Below the pieces are notes generated by a model. That model was given only the letters and a program-made list of their open reading frames with translations. It had not been told where the DNA came from and ran no database searches. A DNA stretch of 64,000 bases from Lepas anatifera (lineage: Eukaryota; Arthropoda; Thecostraca; Lepadidae), in assembly GCA_034440635.1 (NCBI GenBank), contig JAOTON010000337.1, positions 993,501-1,057,500 of the forward strand, read 5' to 3'. A program made the position numbers and the translations under genes. Below, piece after piece: positions 44,114 to 54,019 of this stretch. Positions within the stretch are counted from its first letter, which is position 1, and the number at the start of each line of letters is the position of its first letter.

Positions 44114-45246
44114 CTGGTCAATGCAGACGCCAAAATAAAAACCCAAATTCATAACACAAGCAAGGGAAATACAACGTACAAAACACCAACTACTGTTGTC
44201 ATGTTCTTTAACGCATTCAAGTCGCGTAGACAGCACGGCTCTTGAACTCCCACTGTCGTTAGCAAAATACTTCTGTTTTTCTTTTAGTTCAACAACGGTG
44301 CGCCACGTGGTTTACTATGTCCAATTACATCCCATGAAATTGTGTTCAATCAGAATGTAAGAATTCATACATTAACACATTTTCACAAGCCAGACAAATT
44401 TTCATACTTTGACCCAATGGTCAACTCAGAGCAAACGGACTCTAGCTCTCGAAATACTGCCGTAGTATCCATAGATTTGGTTTCCATTAGTCGTTAGCAA
44501 AGATTGATCAAGTCAATAACGTGATCTACCATCCAATCATCCCAACAAAGCAGATATTAACCCCGACACAGGAAAACCTTGCAGAATCACCCACTTTACC
44601 CGAAGCTACAAACATTGGCGTGCCTAGACGCGGCATCCCAGATATGTTATGTGAAAATAGCTCTTCTACAAAGAAGCTCGGATCAGACGACAGGAGACGA
44701 GGCAGCAACAGCGGCAGAGCGACGCCGGAGCTCACTCTCATGGCACCAAATACACATCAAAAAGTCATGACAGGTCAAGACGCTTCATACCATACGAATA
44801 GGCGCAGACGGCAGAAGAGGTGGAAAACCGTGCTTCATCTAGTCTCTGTCCTCAAAGCCAAACAAGCGATCCAACAGTTCCAAAGTGACGCTTCGCGACC
44901 CCCTAGCACGTCCCGTATCTTTTCTGGGATCAAATGTAATGTAACAATTGTGAACTTCCAAATCCTGAACTAAGAACGTGCCTGCCTTGCCACATCCCCC
45001 ACGCATCCCCAGTATAGCGATATATCCGCCACAAAGTTTGGATACCATTGAACTAGTCGCCCTCAGTCACTCATAACCGGCGTATATTCAGTACGAATTT
45101 ATAGATCAAATGCACAACATTTAAGTTTCCAGTCAATGAAACTTCTAAATGCCCACAAACTAATTGGTTTCCAATATTATTGAATGACAATGTGGGAACC
45201 AAGACAGGTACGCGTGGATCAGCTTATCTTTGCAAATCAATACTCT
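44114..45246. other. DNA between gene candidates
   Basis: Open frames exist on both strands (plus 44521-44973, minus 44839-45048), but neither has a recognised domain. The minus frame contains GMRGGCGKAG, which superficially resembles a P-loop. Confidence 0.4.
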
Positions 45247-45575
45247 CATTGGCGGACGCAGGGGGGCCATTCCGGCCATGCCCCCCAAAGCACTGGAAGG
45301 GGGGCCAAACTCTTTTGGCCCCCAAACGCCGGAAAATTTTTTCGAAAAAAGGTGTTTACACTAGGTCTGTAGAGCAAAAAAGTCTTCGCTCCCTCCCCCC
45401 GAGAGCAATTATGCACTTGGAGAGGTAGCTTATACTAGGTCTGTCGAACACTGAAAAAAGGTGTTTACACTAGGTCTGTAGAGCAAAAAAATATTCGCTC
45501 CCCACCCCCCCTCCCAGGAAGAGAAGCAGACATGGGTTTGCCCCCCCTCCCAAAACTCGGTTCTGCGTCCGCCCT
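45247..45575. mobile_element. hAT-like non-autonomous element
   Basis: Termini CATTGGCGGACGCAGG and CTGCGTCCGCCCT form an inverted repeat GGCGGACGCAG. The 10-base string TCAATACTCT flanks both sides (45237-45246 and 45576-45585), compatible with an 8-bp duplication extended by chance. The interior has two copies of a block containing GGTGTTTACACTAGGTCTGT. Confidence 0.8.
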
Positions 45576-45585
45576 TCAATACTCT

Positions 45586-46299
45586 GTGCTCGGAGAGAAT
45601 AAAAAATCCGACTCATTTATGTTCTCTACGCAATAAGTTCCGAAGACCTCCTCCCATTAATGTTAGCGAAACACAAATACAAGCGCACCCAAACGCAATG
45701 ATAGATCAGATCAAGAACACAGCGAAGCGCAGGTAACCGTGGCTTTACCGCACAGGGACTAGAAAGCTTATTTTAGATTAATCCATCGCCTAGAACCAGA
45801 TCCTAACAGCTTTATCTCAAGTCCATCCACGGCTTCGCACGTCGTCACTCATAGCTAATGGGTTCCACCCACCGGCCACAAAATGAAAAAGAAAAGAGCC
45901 GGTCCGTGCATAGAAATCGTGTGAAATTTTGAAAATGAGATGCCTAACAGCAGATACGGAAAATAAGCACGATGTGAGACTATCTAGAACCAACGGGCCG
46001 AAAATTACCCTCTAATATCATTGCAATGCTTGAGATCTGAGCCACACATTCCCCGCCCGCCACAGCACCATTTTGCCACTTTCGCGATAAAGGTAGATTA
46101 AGTCACCCACTGGGTAACTACGTTGCCAGTGTTGGTGAAGTTTAACACCCAGCTGCTCTCGCTGACGCTTTTGAAACAAATGCCTCTCCACCCCCACCAT
46201 TATTCTAAATGCAATCGTCGTGTTTTAGATTCCACCACTGAACTGCCCGTCTAAATTTACCCGTCCTGCAATACAAATGCCCTCCCATCCACAGGCTTC
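45586..46299. other. unannotated DNA
   Basis: The minus frame 46018-46200 contains RQREQLGVKLHQHW and PVGDLIYLYRES, faintly like the C-terminal end of a retroelement integrase. This is too short to call. Confidence 0.35.
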
Positions 46300-46433
46300 C
46301 TAGCGATGATTGAAAGCGCCGGGAGCCATAGTGATGAGGGTGCCAGCGGCTATGGCAGCCCCGTACCATATGACAGCAGCGCCGATCACCTGTCTCAGAA
46401 CCAGCCCGTCCTTGGCATGCCCTTCAATGTCGC
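46300..46433 (-). CDS. orphan terminal exon encoding a membrane-segment tail
   Basis: A GTTTATGTCCAG acceptor is followed by two bases completing a codon, then 43 codons and TAG. The peptide has DIEGHAKDGLVLRQ, then a glycine/alanine-rich hydrophobic stretch VIGAAVIWYGAAIAAGTLIT and an end APGAFNHR. Small-residue spacing (GAA, GAAIAAG) suggests one packed membrane helix. The required incoming phase does not match cytochrome b561 exon 4, so it is not a simple alternative end of that gene. No upstream exon was found. The product is unknown. Confidence 0.4.
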
Positions 46434-47398
46434 CTGGACATAAACCACACCTCCAGCGCAAACTATGTAAACCAACCAAACGAGGCGTCGGGACGAGCTC
46501 ACAAACAAATCAGGCCGACAAAGCCCACACGTATTTGCAAACAAGACAGCTCTCAAATTGGGTGATTCAAAACCCTTTAAACAGGAATGAGGCTCAGCTG
46601 ACCAATCAAATTTTAGCTTCTGTTAGATATGCGGATGAATCACTGGCTTTGAACGTATGAATTAAGTACCAACCACATTTTATGTAGAGCTGGCCCCCAA
46701 AAAATTGAAAGATAAGGAATGACAAGTAGTCCCGAGATATAAGTTTAGATGCTGTTTGTTCAAACCTGACGAAACAATAACAGGCAGAAGACCAGGCAAA
46801 AACAGCACGGATGTACAGGCACCACGACTGTATAAGCTCACGTGAATTAAATTGGACCAACAAACAAGCAGGCTTGGTAGCTCTAGCTCTGGTCATGGTA
46901 AACTTGTCAGTAAAAAAACTTGTCAACTTGTCGGTAAACAAGCAGTGAACTGGTGCAAGTTTCAGAAAATTACCATGTTATCTGAAAAGTACGATCTCAA
47001 AAACCTGAAATGCTAAATCAGACTAGTATTTCCCTTCTACATGAAAATTCAATAAAACTTGGAAGTACAAACGGAAACAAAACACCGAACTTTGGACGGC
47101 TTGCGATTCACCCTTTCGAGCGGCTCAGATTCCAATTCCACATAAGAACCATAAAACTATCGAAATCGTGGAGAATTGGAAGTGCACCCGAACAAAACAA
47201 AATAGCGAACACTTCAATTCAACCGGTCTAACACGCAACTTGGTATTTTTTCACGGAAAACAGCGCATCTTGCCCTTACAACTAGTTGCCTTGCGGGCAA
47301 AAACATCACAACCACGACATGGAACGAAGCAAAGCCCGGCCAGCCAACGACGATTTCTCATCACGTCCTGGTGACGTCACCGTTGTAACGTCACGCGC
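46434..47398. other. probable 3' flank of cytochrome b561
   Basis: AT-rich DNA with no recognised exon. It may include the 3' untranslated region of cytochrome b561. No clear AATAAA position was assigned. Confidence 0.4.
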
Positions 47399-50300
47399 TC
47401 AGTCGATGACGGTGTCGCGCAGCAGCATCTCGTCTTCAGGCTGCGGCACGCGGCGGAACCCACTGTTGGAGAGCAGGAAGACCACCAGGCCGCAGAACAC
47501 CGCCAGCAGGATGCCGATGAAGTTGATGAGGTAGGCCTCCGGCGGCAGAGACGCGTACGCCGGCATGTTCTTGGCCGGGTTTCTACAAATCAGAAACATA
47601 CAAATCTTAGGCTTAAGCTATGATTGAGATCTTGACCTGCGTGATGCTAGGATTCACCTGGGTTCAACTGAATACACTTCCAGTGCTAAAAAGGAGCATC
47701 AAGTGGCAAAATACGCCTCCTTAAATGGCCGTAGTATGGTAAGCAATAGTCCTACCAAGAAAAACGACCCCACTGGTGAGCAGCAACCTTTTCACAAGAT
47801 TTCGAGCATTGCTGACGCCACCAAACTTCCTTCGAAAACAGCGAAAACATCACACGCGCTAAATGACCTTCGACGCTGAGCCGCCCTCGAACGCCATTCA
47901 GCACGAAAAAACACCACGCGCTTGCTTGCGTCATCTCGACAGGTTCCCACCTCTGCAGTGGCACTCACAGTGTAAAGATGGCCTTCTCCGTGAGTCCTAG
48001 AAGAGCGGCGGCGCAGGCGGTGACGAAGATGGCGACGCCGAAGAACTGGTGCCAGGGCAGGTAGCGGCCGCGCAGGGATGCGCTGGTGCCGGGGACCAGG
48101 AACGAGACGAACCCGACGATCCACTGAACGGTTCACAACGCGACCGGTCAGGGAACAGATCCAGCGATTAGCGCTGAGGTCTGGAGAGACATAGTACTCA
48201 GTCGCGGCTGGGAAATTCATTAAGAGAGAAACAGAAGGAACTCCGGGGCATGATCAGTCTCTGTAGCACAACAGCTGACGGCACGTCATGGACAATACTG
48301 ACAACGGAAACGCTATCGTGATCTGTTAACAATCAACATTCCCATCAAGGACTTCTAGTGATACAGTACAAGAACATTCGGAATGGGAAAACACAGAACT
48401 TTTCATCTAATTTTGCCGCATGAGCAGAGTGGCATGAATGTCCCTCATGTGGAGCTCAAAAATGTATCCAGTACCAACTAGTTATACCACTCGCTAGAAA
48501 TCATGCACAAGGCCACAGGACTCGCGCGGCTGTCGCACTCCTGGTCGGTGGAAAGATAACTAAATCTGCACTGTGGCTCATCTCACGTACCTGCATGGCG
48601 AACATGAGGACGGCGCAGAGTCCCACCCAGGAGTGCAGCGAGTACAGGTTGGGCGTGGGCGGAGAGGCCAGGTCGTGCGAGTCGAACACCGCCTTCAGAC
48701 CCACCAGCACCAGCAGCAGAGACGTCAGGTGCAGCAGCGCGTGGGCCAGCTTCAGCTTGCGCTTGCGCTCGCTACGGAACACCCGGTACAGCAGGGCCGC
48801 TGCACAACAGAGGGCGCCGGTTAGAACGGACCGAGGGAGGAGTCAAGCACACCCTGCACAGGTTTGGACGGGTGGACAGTGACGCGATCCCAGGCTGCGA
48901 GGACCCGGACTCAATTGAGCACCTCCTCACGGATTGTCCGGCCTATCAGGACCGTCACCAAAGGAGGTAGGGCCCACTACCCTCCCTACACACAATTTTC
49001 ACGCACGAAGCCAAACACATACGGTCATTCCTACTGGAGGTGGGGAGGGTCGTCCATGGCTCTACCTGAAGAGCTGGTGATGAAGAAGCCAGACAGTGCT
49101 GAAAATCTGCTGAGCCGCACAATCACTCAAAATAATGTGGATAAAACAAAAGTTGTTAAATTTCGTAGCACTGCAGCGATGAGCATCGCATGAGGTAATA
49201 CGCTACATGATCATAAATATAAGATTGAAATGATTATAAGATAGCATGATCGTCGAACCCGAAGTTGGTGATTACGGGATGACCTGCGACTTCTTTTGCT
49301 AAACATGTATCGGCAAAATTATGAAGAAGGGCTGTGCCCGAAATATATAATCATTTAATTTGCACACGTCTCTATCTCAGAGTCGAAGAGATGGGCCAAA
49401 TAACATCTTGTCATCAAGGCAAATGTTCTAGAAACTAAGAATCGACATCCCAGATGCCAAACAAACAGGCTAGGATGTGATATAGGCATCACTATGGGTC
49501 ATAACCATATGATGTCTGGTTCGTCCAGAAACTCAGCACTATTTCTTCAACGCTGAGAAAAGTCATGGGCTTCACGCTTAATATCTACCTCCATCAATCA
49601 ATATTGACAAAGTGAACGAAGGGGTAAAATGGGCGCATTGAAGTACTCACAATTTTCCTGCAGTGTACCGTCAGCCTACAGTGTACAAAGTTAGCCTGCG
49701 GTACTCAGTTAACCTGCATTACAGTTAGCCTGTAGTGTGCAGTTAGCCTGCAGTACTCACAGTTAGCCTGTAGTGAGCAGTTAGCCTGCAGTACTCACAG
49801 TTAGCCTGTAGTTGCAGTTAGCCTGCAGTACTCACAGTTAGCCTGTAGTACTCACAGTTAGCCTGTAGTACTCCCAGTTAGCCTGCAGTACTCACAGTTA
49901 GCCTGCAGTACTCACAGTTAGCCTACAGTGTACAGTTAGCCTGCGGTACTCAGTTAGCCTGATGTACGTTGCCTGTTGTGCAGTTGCTGCAGTACTACAG
50001 TTAGCCTTGTATTCTCGTTGCCTGTAGACTCTGTTGCCTTGTACTGTTAGCCTGCAGTCCCAGTTAGCCTGTAGTACTAGTTAGCCTGTGTGTCGTTGCC
50101 TGCAGTGTAGTTGCCTGCACTGTAAGTTAGCCTGCGGTTTAGTTAACCTGCTTGTACGTTACCCGTGGTGTTGCCTGCGTTCTTAGGCTGTGTATGATTG
50201 CCTGCTGTACTCACAGTTAGCCTGAGTGGACTAGCCTGCGTACTACAGTTAGCCTGTGACTCCCGTTGGCCTGCGTTCCTTGCCTGTGTACTCGTGCCTG

Positions 50301-51747
50301 TGATACTTGCTGTGTCTTTGCCACAGTGTCAGTTAGCCTGGGTCTCGTTACCGCTTGACAGTTACCTGCATTGCAGTACTCGTTGCCTGCAGTCTTGTTG
50401 CCTGCGCTGTTGCCTTTTGTTGCTGGTTGTTGCCTGTGTACCCGTTGCCTGTGTATCCGTTGCCTGTGTCTCCGTTGCTGGTCTAAGTTGTGTGTGTACA
50501 GTTAGCCTGCGGTACTCAGTTAGCCTCTCTTTCTCGTTGCAGTCTCAGTTAGCCTGCGGTACTCACAGTTAGCCTGCGGTACTCACAGTTAGCCTGCTTA
50601 CTCACAGTTAGCCTGCAGATACACCAGGCCGATGACCATCAGCACCGGGTGCCAGTTGAACTGGATGGCCGGCCGCTCCTGCCACGCAAACCCGCCGCGG
50701 AAGTGGCCCACCCAGGCCACCGTCAGGATGACAGCCAGCGCCCCTGGCGGACACAGGCGGAACTAACGCCACAGGTCGTGTCACCGGCGGCGGAGAACGA
50801 TTATTGAGAGGGTGGAGCGCCAAGATAAATCTGCACTCAATGCTAGACAGGTAAACAAAATTAAATTATCGAGGAGAAATTAGCCTCAGCATACAGATAA
50901 GCAATTCCCATCGACCGGGCTAATCTTCGAGCCAACATTCACGGTCGAACCGAGAACAAGGGAAATTACGTGTTAAAGCGTAATCTATACAGATGCATTT
51001 CCTTCCAAAAGTGAATTGTCAGACAACTAGAATATGGTGACCACATACTCAGAACAGGAGCGTCTTAGGAGACAGACACTCAGTTCATTACACCTCGGTA
51101 CCGGGGGTCTGCGCAAGCCGGGCGGTTTAAGACCTGGGAACCGCGCTGCCCCGGTCCAAAGCTTCAAGTTCATGCACATTTGGGCTCAAAATTTCGCACT
51201 GGTACCGTGATAATCCAGGACCAAGCACATATGACAACTTTTTGAGGTGTTATCAATAGCCATTATGTCCAGACCAGGTTTTAAAACATCAATGCTACAA
51301 GTTTATGAAGACACGTAAGAAAAGATCACCACGAGCCAAAAATGTTCTTCATCTCGGAAAAACTAACACAGGAGGGAAAACGTGGCGAAATATAGCTAGA
51401 TATGACAGTAAGAATAACAATATATCGTGCTCTATAACTAACCACGTTTCAGAACGTTTGGGTACGAAAATGACCCGGTCACTAATTCGACCAAGTAAAA
51501 ACATTGTTAAGGGCGGCCTCGCCCCGACAGATGTCCGCAATTACTCGGCACTAGAAGCGTTATAATAGGATCCGCTGTAAACAGAGCGCCACGAGTGTCA
51601 CTGTTGACACTGGCACCGGCCTTCCCGCGCACGCCGGCCAAACAGTGACGGCTCAGGCCCTGGTACGGCTCGCTTACGTAACAATACGCCGTTGCACAGG
51701 AGGAAGGACGCGCCCTGAAGCAGCCCGACAGTGGACATGACTTGCAT
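47399..51747 (-). CDS. Cyb561: cytochrome b561 (ascorbate-dependent transmembrane ferric reductase), five exons
   Basis: Exons from 5' to 3' are 51678-51747, 50606-50743, 48591-48799, 47969-48123 and 47399-47582. All have GT donors and AG acceptors and agreeing phases, giving about 251 residues. The family moves electrons from cytosolic ascorbate through two b hemes across an endomembrane to reduce monodehydroascorbate or ferric iron. The ligand histidines are visible at about 55 (FNWHP), 89 (HALLH), 125 (YSLHSW) and 164 (LPWHQFFG), with spacings close to the vertebrate protein. Several hydrophobic helices fit the six-helix fold, and the tail ends [12 protein letters not shown]. Exon 1 ([20 protein letters not shown]) is the least certain; a second in-frame ATG lies three codons on. 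Exon 2 ends inside the first unit of the intron minisatellite. Confidence 0.9.
48816..48969 (+). pseudogene. LINE protein C-terminal remnant, antisense in an intron
   Basis: The plus-strand frame reads [20 protein letters not shown] then [17 protein letters not shown] before TAG. C...[12 protein letters not shown] is the cysteine/histidine motif near the end of many LINE ORF2 proteins. Only about 50 codons remain. It sits about 17 bases upstream of the cytochrome b561 exon 3 acceptor, where the branch site would normally be. Confidence 0.65.
49655..50615. repeat. intron minisatellite built from a splice-donor unit
   Basis: The 20-bp unit on the minus (gene) strand is CAGGCTAACTGTGAGTACTG. 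About ten units keep an intact AACT-GTGAGT. The first unit supplies the real end of exon 2 (codons for Gln-Ala-Asn) and its donor. The middle (about 49,960-50,520) is eroded, with many units missing bases. Confidence 0.95.
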
Positions 51748-52579
51748 CCGGCGACGTGGCGTGATTCTAAGAAGGACGCTTCAGAGCGGTAGATAAGCTT
51801 TTGGAATGAAATAGAGGATGGAACGGGAATATTAGCAAGGGTACCAACAGAACGGGAGTGGCGGGAAACGCTTTCCTCGTGACCATTTCCAGTCTAGCCT
51901 ACTGCCTTTTGTCGCCATATTAAGTCCAAATATCCATAGTGAAAACGTGAGCAATCCGAATTACATCACCAGCCCGGCCCTCTTAAAGAACAAAGGCATC
52001 CTTATATAACTGAACCTTTTCCTTTCCACGCCTACAGCTTATCGGAACCACCCAAACAAACTTATCGGATTTTTAACAGGTTAGGCGAGCATAATTTTTT
52101 AATGTTCACGCCATGAAAAAGGGAAAAAATCCCGGAAAAGCAATTCAATGGTCTCGTTCCCAAAAAGTGAAGAGAAACTATCCGTTCATCGACAAAAATA
52201 ACAGCTTTAAGGTTATTTCCAGAAAAGTGGTCATTTGAATCACTGATATCAGATGAGGTTGTCATTATGACAAAAGACAAGTTCTAGATCACGTCATTTT
52301 ACGAGGGAGAGAGAAAGAAATAAAAACCAGTAATCAATATATAAAGAATACTTATGCCATTTCATTAAAAAAAATTGCTGCCACCCCCCTGGGGCATTTG
52401 GCAAAAGCATCATGATTGGGTGTGGAAGTCCCTGGATCAAGATTGACCCGTGACAACCTTTTCCGCGACCGCCTCCTATCCAGGAGATAGCGGTACACGG
52501 GGAGTGCGCGCCGCAGCAGTGGAATCAACGCCGTGCCAGCCGGTGTTCCTGTTTGTGGGTGCGCGGAACTGATCGGCCT
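51748..52579. other. upstream flank of cytochrome b561
   Basis: No exon is recognised. The promoter of cytochrome b561 should lie here, but no TATA box or initiator is convincing. Confidence 0.4.
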
Positions 52580-53036
52580 TTAAAGGGAATGTGGCACCTT
52601 CACAACATGATTTTAACTGAGATAGCCAAGTTGTAAAGCGGGTCGGAAAACCCGGTACTCCATATTTCATTTGTCTTGGAACTCGATATTTCCGTAGAAA
52701 AAAGCTAAAACCTGCCTGACACCAGCCCCCCTCAGCCCCCGTCGCCGGCGGCCATTGTTGTGAGCTACTGGTGTGACGACATGTGCTGACGTCATGATGA
52801 GCATCAGCCAATCGAAGCCCTTGAAGCGTTTCAAGTATGGTAGTGGTTGCCAGATCGTGACATCATCCACAGGCTGATATTTGTTTCTTTTTCCAGAGGA
52901 GTATTTTTAAAAACCAAATATTGAGCTTATTGTACATTTTTCAGAGAAATCGTGAGTGGTTTCATTATTTTTGACTAAAAGTACGCCTAATAACACTAAA
53001 TTGCAGGATTCGACCAAGGTGCCACATTCCCTTTAA
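52580..53036. mobile_element. TTAA-flanked MITE, family 3, copy 4
   Basis: TTAA at 52580-52583 and 53033-53036 with inverted termini AGGGAATGTGGCACCTT and its complement. It is the opposite orientation to the copy split at 21544-27481. Its right TTAA is also the left TTAA of the next element. Confidence 0.9.
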
Positions 53037-54019
53037 CACGGGCCCCGCTGGGGGCGAAATTCGCCCCCCCTCCTGGTTTTCCCCAGACAGTTCAAAAACG
53101 AAGAAACGCAGAACAACGAAACTTACATTACCTGATCCCTGATCAATTTTACACATCTGACCGATTTTTTAGTTCAGGTCATGTCAGGTCAAGGAGCTAT
53201 TCAAGGTCAATTGACCCGACCTCAAAACCTAAAATAACGAGTTTGAAGCGGCGCTCAGGGAACATCATCGAACCGATCAGTTTGAAACTTCCACAATATG
53301 ATAAGGTCATTAGAGTCTACAAATCTGCTATCTCAGAATTTTGATATTGTTGACCTAAGGTGGGGTCAATTTTTTGGTCACCCCATTATGAGTCTAAAGT
53401 TTAAAATAGAAAGGGCTCGTTTTCAGTAAATACTGGATAGATAAAGCCGAAAATCCTCGAACCGTCTATTCTTTCCACGATCTTGACCATTAAGTTGAGT
53501 TTTTGAGCATCTGACCTCTCAAAGGTCATGTCAGGTCACGGGTGCATAGAGTGATTGTTTTGCCAATAACTTCTCACTGAATTGAGATAAAGCTCCAATT
53601 TTGCTTTCATTGTGATGGGGATTCGATTGATATGCAACATGACCATACCCGGTCACTCTGTGACCCTGACCTAGCTCGAGGTCAGGTCATTTTCACCATT
53701 TGACCTAGCAGGGTCATATTATACATAATTCGATTCGCCGTGATGAGAGGAATCAATGATGCATAAATATTTGCTCTAGCTTCCCTAAGGGCAGATCTGA
53801 GAGAGAAACGTACACTGCTCTGTTGAAAGCCTATGGAACCTTCTTTGACCTATGCTGACCTCAATATTGACTTGACATAAAAATTCTTCGTATAAAATAT
53901 ATTCGTCTTGTCAAGAGCTTTCGAACGTCGCCCGTAATTTTCCTTTAGCTTTCGTGGGGGATGAGATTGCCCCCCAGCGGGGCGCGTCATGCCAGGGACC
54001 CCAGCGGGGCGCGTGTTGA
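53033..54019. mobile_element. TTAA-type MITE, family 5 (AGGTCA-rich)
   Basis: It begins TTAA-CACGGGCCCCGCTGGGGG and ends CCCCAGCGGGGCGCGTG-TTGA. The right flank has one change from TTAA. The termini resemble families 1 and 2, but the interior differs. TGACCT/AGGTCA hexamers are frequent, for example 53170-53220 and 53655-53715. Confidence 0.8.

Noticed and set aside
44839..45048. P-loop-like GMRGGCGKAG in a minus-strand frame
   Set aside because: No second ATPase motif or splice context. The match is short, and a lone glycine-lysine run is not enough for a nucleotide-binding call.
46018..46200. Integrase-tail-like PVGDLIYLYRES frame
   Set aside because: Too short, and no catalytic or RNase H sequence nearby. 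Recorded only as a faint resemblance.
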